Positions 31,523-41,650 are shown, counted from the stretch's first letter. The stretch: 42,537 nt of DNA from VRUE01 sp035712345 (GCA_035712345.1 DASTAY010000018.1:1-42537); one strand, 5' to 3'. A program made the numbers and translations. Notes: a model not told the origin generated them from the letters alone.

Positions 31523-32041
31523 ATGAGCGAGCAGACCTACGAGCTAACCACCGATCAGGCCGAGCGCGAGGCGTCCGGCGCGCATAGCTATGGCCGCTAC
31601 CTCGAGGAGTTCGAGGTCGGCGCCGTCTACAAGCACTGGCCGGCGAAGACCGTCACCGAGTCCGACGACCACCTCTTCTGCCTGATCACGATGAACCATC
31701 ACCCGCTCCACCTCAACGACGTCTACGCGCAAGGTTCCCAGCAAGGCCGCAACGTCGTCGTCGGGCCGCTCGTCTACTCGCTGGCGCTCGGGATGTCGGT
31801 CTCCGACGTCTCCGGCAAGGCGATCGCCAACCTGGCGACCGAAGAGCTCAGCCATCCGAATCCGGTCTTCCACGGAGACACGCTCTTCTGCGAGACCGAG
31901 GTCCTCGACGTCAAGCCGTCCCAGTCGAAGCCAGACCGCGGCGTCGTCAAGGTGCACACCCGCGTGCTGAACCAGGACGGCGTCCTGGTCGCCGAGTTCA
32001 AGCGCCTGGTGCTGGTGCCGCGACGGGAGCCCGGCGCCTGA
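31523..32041 (+). CDS. MaoC-type acyl-CoA hydratase/dehydratase
   Basis: A 172-residue single-hotdog MaoC protein: YLEEFEVGAVYKHWPAKTVTESDD, the catalytic-region NHHPLHLNDVYAQ (His and Asn/Asp at the family positions) and GDTLFCETEVLDVKPSQSKPDRGVV. Related proteins hydrate mesaconyl-CoA or other branched enoyl-CoAs, and are often encoded beside CitE/Mcl-type lyases in actinobacteria. It would hydrate the product of the upstream dehydrogenase to the substrate of the lyase. AAGGAG lies 11 nt before ATG 31523, and TAGCAT (31481-31486) may give it its own promoter. Confidence 0.88.
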   Translation: MSEQTYELTTDQAEREASGAHSYGRYLEEFEVGAVYKHWPAKTVTESDDHLFCLITMNHHPLHLNDVYAQGSQQGRNVVVGPLVYSLALGMSVSDVSGKAIANLATEELSHPNPVFHGDTLFCETEVLDVKPSQSKPDRGVVKVHTRVLNQDGVLVAEFKRLVLVPRREPGA

Positions 32042-32128
32042 GGACGAGCGGCGCCGTGCGCCCCTCGCGGCGGGAAGCGGAGGGATCTCACACGAGCTCG
32101 CCCGACACGTCAGAATGCTGCCGGGCGC

Positions 32129-34249
32129 ATGAACCTCGATCCGCAAATAGTTCCCCCGCCCGCTGCCAGGGATAGCGAGATTCCCCGGCTCGAGCGCTCG
32201 GTCGACTGGCTCGGGCGGCTCGTCTCCCGCCGTGACTCACGAGCCCTCATCCTGGCGATCCCAGGCTTGGTCGCGATCGCCACCGGGGTGATCCTGACCG
32301 CCTTCGGGGGCGGCTTCAGCCTCACGGCCTGGCACGCGGCCGGACTCTTCCTGTTGGCCCTGCTCGGCCTGGTCCTCGTCCTGGAATCCCCGCGAGACCC
32401 GAAGCTGCCGTCGCTCTTCGCCTGGATCCTGCTCGCCTACGCCGGGTTCGTCCTGCTCAACTACCTCTCGATCCTCTGGGCCGACGTTCCCGGCGACGCC
32501 TGGGTGGGCGCCAACCGGGCGCTGGTCCTCGGGCTGGCGCTGGCGGTTACGCTCACCCGCCCTTGGCCGCGCCGAGCCGGGGCGCTGGCGCTGGCGCTGG
32601 CCGGATTCGGCCTGCTCGCGGTCGCCACCGGGACGATCGTCGTGGGGGCGCTGGGGGACCCGATCGGCCAGTTCGTCGGCGGCAGGCTGACCGACCCCGC
32701 CGGGTACGCGAACGCGACGGCGTGCATGTGCCTGATGGGCGTCTTTCCACTCATCTACCTGGCCGCCGTCCGCCTCGCTCCCTGGCCTCTGCGTGGGATC
32801 GCGCTCGGCGGCGCGACCGCTTTGCTGCAGATCGCGCTGCTCACCCAGAGTCGCGGTGGTGTGTTGGCGGTCGCGGTGGCGGCCATCGTCTACCTGGCCG
32901 CGGTGCCGCAGCGCTGGCCCTCGCTGCTCTGCCTCGCGGTCGCGGGTGCCCTGACGGCGCTTGCCTTCGGCACGCTGACCGACCTGGTCGACGTGAGCAA
33001 CGCCGTGCGCTTCGAGGACCGCCTGGCCGAAGCGCGCCTGGCGATCGTCCTCAGCACCGCCGTCGCCATCGCGGTCGGCGCCCTGGGGGCGTTCGTGTCG
33101 GAGCGCATGCCCAAGCCGGGGGACGGAGCACGGCGGGCCGGCAACTGGGGCCTGTTGGCCCTGGCGACCGTATCGGTCGCCGCAATCCTGGTCGCGATCG
33201 GCAACCCGGTGCGCTGGACGGAAGCCCGCTGGGATGACTTCCGCAGCTCCGGATACAGCAAGGTCGAAGAAAGCTCGAGCCGTTTCGGAGGCTCCCTCGG
33301 CTCCAACCGCTATGACTTCTACCGCGTCGCCCTCGACGAATTCGCCAACCATCCGGTGGCCGGGATCGGCTCCGAGAACTTCCTCGTCCCCTACCTTCGC
33401 CAACGCCACAGCGGCGAGGCGCCGCACTTTCCGCACAGCCTCGCATTCCGCGTCCTGGTTCAGTTCGGCCTCATCGGCGTCGCCCTGTTCGGCGCCTTCC
33501 TCGCACTCGCCTTCTTCGCCGTCGGACGCGCTCTCCGTCGAGCCGGGCCACTCGAGGCGGGGATCGCCGCAGCGGCGCTGGCGGCCTTCTCCGTCTGGTT
33601 CGTCCAGGGGCTGGTCGACTGGATGTGGGCCTTCACCGGCCTCGGCGTGATCGCATTCGCGATGCTCGCGATCTCGATTCGCAGCGGCGAATCGATTCCC
33701 GAGGAGCGCCCGGTCGCCACTCGGCGACGATACGGCCTGCTGCCGCTCGGCCTGCCGGGGGCGGCGGGGGCGATCCTCGCGATCGCGCTCGCCGTGTCGC
33801 TGGCTCTGCCCGGGATCGCCGCCCGCTATGTCTCCGCCGCTTACGACAGCTACGCCGCCGGCTCCACCACGGCGGCGCTGCAACGCCTCGACCGCGCCGC
33901 CGACCTCAACTTCCTCAGCGCCGAACCGCTGCTGGCGAAGGGGCTGATCGCGCGCCGCGGCGGCATGCCCGCCGTGGCCGAGGAAGCGTTCGCGGAGGCA
34001 GTCGAACGCGAGCCCGACAACTGGTTCGCCCGGCTCGAGCTTGGGATGTCCCTTGCAGCAAGGGGCCGCTTTCGGCTTGCGGTGCACGAGGCCGCGACCG
34101 CCGCCCGCCTGAACCCCAGGCAAGTGCAGGTCAGGCGCGTCCTGGCGCGCTTCAGGCGTGGTCGAGAGGTCGCCCCGGACGCCATCGAGGCAGCTCTGAA
34201 CGAACAGCTGACGCAGCGCTTGCACCCGCTCGCGAGCCCGTCCCCCTGA
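32129..34249 (+). CDS. O-antigen ligase/polymerase-type membrane protein with C-terminal TPRs
   Basis: A 706-residue membrane protein with about 11-12 hydrophobic segments. The Wzy_C-like region has QSRGGVLAV, then a large loop (EESSSRFGGSLGSNRYDFYRVALDEFANHPVAGIGSENF, here quoted in parts) with the HPVAGIG-EN sequence typical of the ligase/polymerase superfamily, followed by HFPHSLAFRVLVQFG. A soluble end of about 130 residues has tetratricopeptide-like units (AAYDSYAAGSTTAALQRL, AEEAFAEAVEREPDNWFA). It polymerises or attaches surface polysaccharide outside the membrane. It opens the envelope locus. Confidence 0.85.
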   Translation: MNLDPQIVPPPAARDSEIPRLERSVDWLGRLVSRRDSRALILAIPGLVAIATGVILTAFGGGFSLTAWHAAGLFLLALLGLVLVLESPRDPKLPSLFAWILLAYAGFVLLNYLSILWADVPGDAWVGANRALVLGLALAVTLTRPWPRRAGALALALAGFGLLAVATGTIVVGALGDPIGQFVGGRLTDPAGYANATACMCLMGVFPLIYLAAVRLAPWPLRGIALGGATALLQIALLTQSRGGVLAVAVAAIVYLAAVPQRWPSLLCLAVAGALTALAFGTLTDLVDVSNAVRFEDRLAEARLAIVLSTAVAIAVGALGAFVSERMPKPGDGARRAGNWGLLALATVSVAAILVAIGNPVRWTEARWDDFRSSGYSKVEESSSRFGGSLGSNRYDFYRVALDEFANHPVAGIGSENFLVPYLRQRHSGEAPHFPHSLAFRVLVQFGLIGVALFGAFLALAFFAVGRALRRAGPLEAGIAAAALAAFSVWFVQGLVDWMWAFTGLGVIAFAMLAISIRSGESIPEERPVATRRRYGLLPLGLPGAAGAILAIALAVSLALPGIAARYVSAAYDSYAAGSTTAALQRLDRAADLNFLSAEPLLAKGLIARRGGMPAVAEEAFAEAVEREPDNWFARLELGMSLAARGRFRLAVHEAATAARLNPRQVQVRRVLARFRRGREVAPDAIEAALNEQLTQRLHPLASPSP

Positions 34250-34397
34250 CTCGCCGGGTTACGACATCCGTCGAAAACCTGAAGTTTTGGTCAAGCTGCG
34301 CTAGCCTGATTGATTGAGAGCCGAGGTGGTGCGGCCCCCGGCAGATTCCTATCCTCTTCAATCTCTTCTTTTCCCCAAGGAGCGAACCATTACTCGC

Positions 34398-34715
34398 ATG
34401 AAGCTCAAGCAGATCTTGATCCCCCTGTCAGTGGCCCTGCTGCTGGTCGTCGGTGTGCCCACGGCGGCTGCGACGAGCGGCGAAGAAGGATACGACGAGG
34501 CCGCGCCGTTGGGCGCCGTCAACCAGGCCGCGTCGAACAGCTCCGGCCCGGAAGCCGCGCCCGCTGCGGCGAGCGAATCCCCCGCGGAAACCGGCAGTGC
34601 GTCGATTCTGCCGTTCACCGGCCTGGAACTGGCGATCTTCCTTCTGCTCGGCCTCTCCCTGATCGGGCTCGGGGTGTTGCTCAGGCGCGCCACCCGGTCG
34701 ACCCCCAGAACCTGA
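34398..34715 (+). CDS. LPFTG-anchored small surface protein
   Basis: A 105-residue secreted protein: signal peptide (MKLKQILIPL... cleaved after about AAA, residue 25), an acidic and Ala/Ser/Pro-rich stalk (residues 27-68), LPFTG at 71-75, a hydrophobic segment at 76-95 and a basic tail (RRATRSTPR). This is a cell-wall sorting signal for sortase or a membrane anchor. AAGGAG lies 15 nt before ATG 34398, closer to an in-frame ATT, so the exact start is slightly uncertain. No sortase gene is in the window. Confidence 0.8.
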   Translation: MKLKQILIPLSVALLLVVGVPTAAATSGEEGYDEAAPLGAVNQAASNSSGPEAAPAAASESPAETGSASILPFTGLELAIFLLLGLSLIGLGVLLRRATRSTPRT

Positions 34716-34750
34716 GCCGGGATCCTTCCGCGTAAGGGTGGCGGGCGCCG

Positions 34751-36280
34751 TCAGGAGTTGACGGTGCTCCGCCCGAGCGGGTCGCCGACGACGGCGACCG
34801 GATCGCTCTGGACGAGGCGGGCGGTGCTCGTGTTCACCGCGTGCGCTTTGTTGCCGAAGACGGAGCTGAGGGTTTCGGCGAGGATGCTCAGGTCGAAGGC
34901 GGTGGAGCGGTACTTGAGGTAATAGAGGTCGTGGCAGAGCTTCCAGGCCGAGCCTTCGTCCGAGCCCGCGTAGCCGCAGCGGACCTGTGCCCAGCCGGTG
35001 ATGCCGGGCTTGATCAGGTGGCGCCGCGAGTAGAAGGGCAGCAGGCCCTCGAGTCGCTCGACGAACTCGGGCTGCTCCGGACGCGGGCCGACGATGCTCA
35101 TCTCGCCGCGTAGAACATTGACGATCTGCGGCAGCTCGTCCAGATGCAGCTTGCGCAGGGTGGCGCCGAAGCGCGTGATCCGTGGGTCACCCGGCGAAGC
35201 CCACTGGCTGTCGAGGCCGGCGTCGACCTTCATCGTGCGCAGCTTGTGGACGACGAGCGGCCGGCCACCCTCCCCGATCCTCGTCTGCTTGAACAGCGCC
35301 GGGCCGCCGTCGCGGCGGATGATCAGCCCGCAGATCAGCAGGATCGGCAGGAAGATCGCCCCGAGCGTGAGACCGACCGCGAGATCGAGCGCGCGCTTGG
35401 CGTGCGGAGTGATCGGGCTGTAGCGGGGGTGCATGATGTACTGGAACCAGGCGGCGTTGATCTCGGCGACCGGTACGTGGCCGAAGACGTCCTCGTAGAA
35501 GCCGGTCAGCTCCATCAGGCGGACCGGCAGGTGCAGGCAACGGTTCGCGACCTCCTCGAAGACGCGGAAGCGCGGCACCTCGCTGCTCATGACCAGGAGG
35601 TCGACGCGCTCGCGCTCGACCACGTTGGCGAGGTCCTCGAGCGAGCCGAGCAGCGGGACCTCCCGGTCCTCGCCCAGGCGGTCCTCCTCCTCGCCCTCAT
35701 GGTCCTCCTGGTAGGTGATCCGCCCGACGACCGTGTAGCGGCTCACCGCGGCGAGGCGCAGCTCGCGGGCGAGCTCCCCCGCCGACAGCGCGGAGCCGAT
35801 GACGGCGATGCGGGAGGGCGCCGAGACGGGGTTGACGCTGTCGATCAGCATCGAAGTCAATACCCCGAGCAGCGTCATCGCGCTCAACGTGATCGCGATG
35901 TCCGCGACGCTCAGGTGGGGGAGGCCGCTGAGCCCGGCCGCCATCACGATCAGGGCCAGGGCGGCTGCCGGAGGAACCGCCTCGAGGGGCAGCTTGGCGA
36001 AGCGCACGAGGTGCAGCCAGGGGAGGTTGGGGCGGACGATCGCGCTGGCCGCCAGGAAGGCGAGAAACGCGACCACCAGCAACTCATAGGACTCGGAGAG
36101 GCCTCCGACCAGAAGGGCGCCGAGAGAGGGCAGGAGGACCCGATCCACCAGGATGCGAAGCGACCGCAGGCCCCTGGCGCGATCGGCGTCGGCGGGTTTC
36201 AGCCATGGGCCGGCCGCCCGGTCGCCATTCACTGACGGCGACGCTTCGGGCATCGGCTGCATTCGGGTTGCGGATCGCAT
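34751..36280 (-). CDS. Undecaprenyl-phosphate sugar phosphotransferase (priming glycosyltransferase)
   Basis: A roughly 509-residue polyprenyl-phosphate hexose-1-phosphate transferase of the WbaP/WcaJ class. The N-terminal half has four hydrophobic segments, then a nucleotide-binding-like domain (RIAVIGSALSAGELARELR). The catalytic domain begins at AKRALDLAVGLTLGAIFLP and shows LFKQTRIGEGGRPLVVHKLRTM, LHLDELPQIVNVLRGEMS-like text, VGPRPEQPEF and KPGITGWAQVRCGY. It starts a polysaccharide unit on the lipid carrier. The start is chosen at ATG 36280 among several Met codons, without a clear ribosome site. The 207-bp upstream gap (36281-36487) holds no gene I can see. Confidence 0.88.
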   Translation of the reverse strand: MRSATRMQPMPEASPSVNGDRAAGPWLKPADADRARGLRSLRILVDRVLLPSLGALLVGGLSESYELLVVAFLAFLAASAIVRPNLPWLHLVRFAKLPLEAVPPAAALALIVMAAGLSGLPHLSVADIAITLSAMTLLGVLTSMLIDSVNPVSAPSRIAVIGSALSAGELARELRLAAVSRYTVVGRITYQEDHEGEEEDRLGEDREVPLLGSLEDLANVVERERVDLLVMSSEVPRFRVFEEVANRCLHLPVRLMELTGFYEDVFGHVPVAEINAAWFQYIMHPRYSPITPHAKRALDLAVGLTLGAIFLPILLICGLIIRRDGGPALFKQTRIGEGGRPLVVHKLRTMKVDAGLDSQWASPGDPRITRFGATLRKLHLDELPQIVNVLRGEMSIVGPRPEQPEFVERLEGLLPFYSRRHLIKPGITGWAQVRCGYAGSDEGSAWKLCHDLYYLKYRSTAFDLSILAETLSSVFGNKAHAVNTSTARLVQSDPVAVVGDPLGRSTVNS

Positions 36281-36487
36281 GGAGAACGAGAATCGCATCG
36301 GCTTTCTGGCTGTCCTATCGTCACACCCAGACCGAGCCTTTAGTATGCGCAAACAAGTCGCCGGGCGGCAAGTTTTGGTCGATGCGCCTACACGACGAAG
36401 CGTAGGGGCCGTCGGCGGCGCCGACGTGACGATGCAGTGCAGGCCGCGGACCTTAGCCGATGCCGAATTTAGGATGTTTTCGTTCGA

Positions 36488-37549
<1,062 letters not shown>

Positions 37550-37689
37550 ACTAGCCGAGCCGCGGCTCGAATCGGATCGCCCGCCGCGGGCCCGATCGTT
37601 GCCTGCGTCCGCGGAATGTGGCCAATGGCGCTGCTAGATTGACCGTCCCCCCAAAAGGCCCGGGGCGACCCGACCGAGAGACCACCCGA

Positions 37690-39045
37690 TTGCCGCGCGC
37701 CGAAGACAGCCCTGACATCCTGGAGGGCCGTTCTGCGTCGGCTGCATCGGTGCTGATGACCTTCGGCACGAGCATCGCGATCGCGCTGCTCTCCTTCGTC
37801 AACGTCTTCGTCGTCGCCCGCTCGCTGGGCCCCACGGGTCGGGGAGAGGTCGCCTTCCTGATGACCGCTGCATATCTGACGTCGCAGATCTCGACCATGG
37901 GGGTGCCGCAGGCCGTCGTCAACCGCGCTGCCTCCCAACCGCACGAGGCCGGGGCGCTTGCGGGCGCCTCGCTGCGTTTCTCCGCCGTCCTCGGCGGAAT
38001 CGCGGCGGCGACGATGTTTGTCGCCCTGACCGCCTTCACCGGGCTCGCGGCGGGCACCAGCCCCTCGTTGCAGATCATGGCGCTCTGCGTGGTGCCGGTG
38101 ATGGCGCTCGCCGCGCATCTGCAACAGCTCGTGCTGGCGCACTATCACTTTCGCACCAACAACCTGATCGGGCTGGTGACGCCAGTGACGACCGTCGTGG
38201 TCAACGGAGCCCTGGCGGTGCTCGGGCAGCTGACGGTCGGAACCGCGCTCGCCGCCTGGGTCTTGGGCCAGACGGTAGCTGCGGTTCTCTTCGCCTGGCA
38301 CACCCACTACAAGATCTCCCGCTTCGATCGGCCGCCGCCGGGGATGGCGCGCGAGCTGGTCTCCTTCGGCGCCCGAGCCCACCCCGGGGCGGTGATGACG
38401 CTGGGGAACTACCGGCTGGACCAGTGGATCCTCGGCGCCATAGGCGGCGCCAAGGAGCTCGGCATATACACGGTCGCCGTAGCCTGGGCCGAGGCGCTCT
38501 TCTTCCTGCCGACGGCGCTGATGCTCGTCCAGCGCGCTGACATGGTCCGCGCATCGCATGAAGGCGCCGGCGTGTACGCGACGCGGACCTTCCGGCTCAC
38601 GGTCGTGGCCACCGGGGCTATGGGGCTGGTGATGATGATCGCGGCGCCGTTCCTGGTCACGACCATCTTCGGGGCACAGTTCTCCAACGCGGTCTCCGAG
38701 CTTCGCGTGCTCATCCTGGGCACCGTCGGGGTGATCGCGCTGAAGCTGTTCGGCACGGCGCTCACCGCCCGTGGGCGGCCACTGCGCGAGACTCTGGGCG
38801 TCGGGGTCAGCTTCGTATCCATGGTCGCCCTCGACCTGCTGCTTATTCCGCCCCACGGTGGGATGGGGGCGGCGATCGCGTCCTCGATCGCCTATTCCGT
38901 CGGCGGCCTCGCGGTCGCGGGGGTCTTCATATGGACGCTTTCGGCGAAAGCGTCCTGGCTGTTGCCCCGGCCGGCCGACGCACGCGAGCTGGTCGGCCTT
39001 GCCGGCCGACTCCTGCGTCTGCGAAGGAGTGCGGGCGTTGCCTAG
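37690..39045 (+). CDS. Wzx-like polysaccharide flippase
   Basis: A 451-residue multi-pass protein (about 12-14 helices) of the MATE/MOP flippase superfamily: ASVLMTFGTSIAIALLSFVNVFVVARSLGPTGRGEVAFL near the N-terminus in shape, and LDQWILGAIGGAKELGIYTVAVAWAE (typical second-half start), then TALTARGRPLRETLG. It moves lipid-linked glycans across the membrane. TTG 37690 is chosen; the longer GTG frame (37618) would start upstream of a TAGATT -10-like box at 37635-37640 and adds a sequence without homology. Its stop overlaps the ATP-grasp start by 8 bp. Confidence 0.85.
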   Translation: MPRAEDSPDILEGRSASAASVLMTFGTSIAIALLSFVNVFVVARSLGPTGRGEVAFLMTAAYLTSQISTMGVPQAVVNRAASQPHEAGALAGASLRFSAVLGGIAAATMFVALTAFTGLAAGTSPSLQIMALCVVPVMALAAHLQQLVLAHYHFRTNNLIGLVTPVTTVVVNGALAVLGQLTVGTALAAWVLGQTVAAVLFAWHTHYKISRFDRPPPGMARELVSFGARAHPGAVMTLGNYRLDQWILGAIGGAKELGIYTVAVAWAEALFFLPTALMLVQRADMVRASHEGAGVYATRTFRLTVVATGAMGLVMMIAAPFLVTTIFGAQFSNAVSELRVLILGTVGVIALKLFGTALTARGRPLRETLGVGVSFVSMVALDLLLIPPHGGMGAAIASSIAYSVGGLAVAGVFIWTLSAKASWLLPRPADARELVGLAGRLLRLRRSAGVA

Positions 39046-40270
39046 TCGGCGACGGGGGTCGGCGGTTGACGAGCGGCGAGCCGTGCTGCTCACCGATGCG
39101 CAGGAGCGCTCGGCCCCGGCCGCCTGCGAGGCGCTCTCGCGCTCCGGATACCGCGTCGGCGCGGCGGGCAGTGACCGGCCGGCGCCGGGCCAATGGTCGC
39201 GCCACTGCGACGAGCGGGTCCACGTCCCAGATCCTCGCGACGACAGCCGCGCCTTCGCCGCGGCGGTCGCGGAGACCGCCGCGGGCCACGGCTTCGACAC
39301 CGTGATGCCCGGCAGCGACGCGGCCGTGCTGGCCCTCTCGACACACCGCGATCTCTTCCCTCCGCAGGTGGCGCTCGGCCTGCCGTCGCCCGAGGTCGTC
39401 GATGTCTGCCTGAGCAAAGCCTGCCTGGCCGAGCACGCTTCGGCCGTGGGGCTTGCGGCGCCAGGGACTGTCGCCTGCGAGAACCGGGCGCAGGCGCTAG
39501 CGGCGGCTGCGGAGCTCGGTTTCCCCGTTCTCGTCAAGCACCGTGGCACCGCTGTGCGCGGCGATGGCGGGATCCGCCAGCGCGGCAGCGTGATCGCCCT
39601 GGATGAGGAAGGCCTGCGCCACGTATTGGCGGATTTCGGGCTGCCCTGCCTGTTGCAGCGTCGGGTGACCGGAGCGGTCCACTCGGTCGGGGGCGTAGTC
39701 GCAGAAGGGCGCCTGCTCGGAGTCGCGACCAGTCGCTACGTGCGCACCTGGCCGGCCGCGGCCGGCTCCGTCTCCTTCTCGGTGTCCCTGCGCCTAGCGC
39801 CCGCTCTCGCCCTCAAGGTCGAACGGTTCATAGCCGCTGTGCGGTGGCAGGGCATCTTCGAGCTCGAGCTGATCGAGGTGGATGCGGGAGAGTTTGCGGC
39901 AATCGACTTCAACCCCCGCCTCTACGGCTCGCTGGCCCTGGCCGTCGACGCGGGGGCGCCGCTGCCGACGATCTGGTGTGATTGGCTCCTTGCCGGCCGG
40001 GCGGCGAGCTGCGAGGCGCGGTCGGGCGCCTACTATCGTTGGTCGGATGCGGATCTCCGTCATGCGGCCGCCCATCTCCGCAGCGGTCGCTTCGCCGCCG
40101 CCCTGCGGGTCGCCCGTCCTCGTCGCGGCACCTCCCACCCTTACCATCGCCGCCGCGACCCGGCGCCGGCGATAGCGCGGGCGCTGCAGATACTCCGTCA
40201 CCGCCTGCCGCGGTGGCTGGGAGGCGTCCCGTCCCCTTCGCCCATGGAGTCCGATGGCGCGCGCGCCTGA
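39038..40270 (+). CDS. ATP-grasp enzyme of polysaccharide locus
   Basis: A 410-residue ATP-grasp-fold ligase. An N-terminal pre-ATP-grasp domain is followed by ELGFPVLVKHRG (ATP-loop Lys), LQRRVTGAVHSVGGVV, and the metal-binding FNPRLYGSLALAV (Asn/Arg pair). This subgroup recalls carbamoyl-phosphate-synthase-like and D-aspartate-ligase-like enzymes, joining a carboxylate to an amine. The TTG at 39038 has AAGGAG 8 nt upstream and overlaps the flippase stop. It may decorate the glycan with an amino acid or build a small precursor. The reaction is not known. Confidence 0.8.
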   Translation: MPSRRRGSAVDERRAVLLTDAQERSAPAACEALSRSGYRVGAAGSDRPAPGQWSRHCDERVHVPDPRDDSRAFAAAVAETAAGHGFDTVMPGSDAAVLALSTHRDLFPPQVALGLPSPEVVDVCLSKACLAEHASAVGLAAPGTVACENRAQALAAAAELGFPVLVKHRGTAVRGDGGIRQRGSVIALDEEGLRHVLADFGLPCLLQRRVTGAVHSVGGVVAEGRLLGVATSRYVRTWPAAAGSVSFSVSLRLAPALALKVERFIAAVRWQGIFELELIEVDAGEFAAIDFNPRLYGSLALAVDAGAPLPTIWCDWLLAGRAASCEARSGAYYRWSDADLRHAAAHLRSGRFAAALRVARPRRGTSHPYHRRRDPAPAIARALQILRHRLPRWLGGVPSPSPMESDGARA

Positions 40271-41483
40271 CCTCGGGGTCGCCGTCGTCGGCGCGGGCCC
40301 CCACGGGCTCGCCGCCGCCAACTACCTGCGCACGGCGGGCGCCGACGTACATGTCTTCGGCAGGACGATGGAGTCCTGGCTGACGCACATGCCGGTCGGG
40401 ATGAGGCTGCGTTCGCGTCGCCGGTCCTCTCACATCGCCGCGCCGGAGATGGCGCTCAGCATCGACGAGTGGATCGCCGACACGGGGAGCTCCCCGGCAG
40501 AGCCGCTGCGGCTGGAGGAGTTCTACGCGTACGGCCACTGGTATCAGCAGCGCGCGGTGCCGCTCGTCGACGGGCGATCGGTGAGTGAGATCTCGATCGT
40601 CCCGGAGGGCTTCTCACTGCGGCTGGACGGCGGGGACACCGTCACCGCCGGGCGGGTGGTGGTGGCGGCGGGTATCGCGCCGTTCGCCTATGTCCCGGAG
40701 TTCCTTCGCGGACTGCCCGACGGGCTCCTGTCCCACCCGGCCGATCACCAGGACCTCGGGCGATTCGAGGGTCGCAGCGTGCTGGTCCTGGGGGCTGGGC
40801 AGAGCGCTCTCGAGAGCGCCGCCCTGCTGAACGAGGCCGGGGCCCACCCCACCCTGCTGGCCCGCGCCCGCCAGGTGAACTGGCTGCCCCCGCACGAGCT
40901 TCCCGGCGAGCGAGCGTCGCTCAACGCCAGGATGTTGCCGCCGACCGACGTGGGTGGCCGGGTCAGCGGCTGGACGGCGGCCCTGCCCGGTGTCTGTCGG
41001 CATCTGTCCGACGAGCGCCGGGACTGGGTCAGGGCACGCTGCATGCCGCCGTTGGGGGCGGATTGGCTGCGCCCCCGCCTTCGCGAGGTTCGCTTCGTTC
41101 TCGGCCGGGAGATCGCCGCCGCAGAGCCCGATGGCGGCCGTCTCGCGGTCGAGCTCGACGATGGCAGCCGGCTCACCCCCGACCACCTGCTGGCGTGCAC
41201 CGGGTACAGGATCGACGTCGCCAAGTACGGCTTCCTGTCGGCGGAGATCCTCGCGCGATTGGACGTATTCGGCGGCTTCCCGCGCCTCGGGCCGGGGCTC
41301 GAGTCCTCGCTGGCGGGCCTTCACTTCGCAGGCGCGCCCGCAGCCGGAAGCTTCGGTCCGATCATGCGCTTCGTCGTCGGCAGTTGGTATTCAGCGCCGG
41401 CGATCGCAGGCAGGGTCACGGGCAAGCGACAGCGGCCCGCGCATGTCGCCTACCGGCCCCGTCGCCGCGCTCGCACGACCTGA
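40254..41483 (+). CDS. FAD-dependent NAD(P)-binding oxidoreductase (monooxygenase-like)
   Basis: A 409-residue two-dinucleotide-fold flavoprotein: FAD motif GAGPHGLAAANYL at residues 14-26, RVVVAAGIAPFAYVPE, and the NADPH motif VLGAGQSALESAALL near residue 180, then LACTGYRIDV and LHFAGAPAAGSFGP at the C-terminal FAD loop. The layout recalls flavin N-hydroxylases and FMO-type enzymes. It overlaps the ATP-grasp gene by 17 bp, so both probably act on the same substrate, perhaps ligating and then oxidising an amine. Function is inference. Confidence 0.85.
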   Translation: MARAPDLGVAVVGAGPHGLAAANYLRTAGADVHVFGRTMESWLTHMPVGMRLRSRRRSSHIAAPEMALSIDEWIADTGSSPAEPLRLEEFYAYGHWYQQRAVPLVDGRSVSEISIVPEGFSLRLDGGDTVTAGRVVVAAGIAPFAYVPEFLRGLPDGLLSHPADHQDLGRFEGRSVLVLGAGQSALESAALLNEAGAHPTLLARARQVNWLPPHELPGERASLNARMLPPTDVGGRVSGWTAALPGVCRHLSDERRDWVRARCMPPLGADWLRPRLREVRFVLGREIAAAEPDGGRLAVELDDGSRLTPDHLLACTGYRIDVAKYGFLSAEILARLDVFGGFPRLGPGLESSLAGLHFAGAPAAGSFGPIMRFVVGSWYSAPAIAGRVTGKRQRPAHVAYRPRRRARTT

Positions 41484-41553
41484 TTCGCACCTCGTCCGGG
41501 GTTTTGGCTCTGCGTATGGCTTTACCGGAGGTGGGTGAGTGCGCAGGTAGGAC

Positions 41554-41597
41554 TTCCGTCCACCGGCAGCGCGATTTCCGTCCACCGGTAGAGCGAT
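41554..41597. repeat. 22-bp tandem repeat upstream of riboswitch
   Basis: TTCCGTCCACCGGCAGCGCGAT (41554-41575), here noted as a 22-mer starting TTCCGTCCACCGG, is followed directly by a second unit with two mismatches (41576-41597). It lies in the 283-bp gap between the oxidoreductase and the last gene, ahead of the aptamer. A regulator binding site is possible. Confidence 0.75.
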
Positions 41598-41650
41598 CTG
41601 TCCTATTGGCGCGGAAGCGGTCGATACCCGGCGGGCAAGAGCACACGCCC

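Noticed and set aside
37618..37689. Longer start of the flippase at GTG 37618
   Set aside because: A TAGATT -10-like box at 37635-37640 would lie inside the extension, and the extra residues show no membrane or family signature.
41554..41597. CRISPR array
   Set aside because: Only two adjacent units without spacers, and no cas genes nearby.
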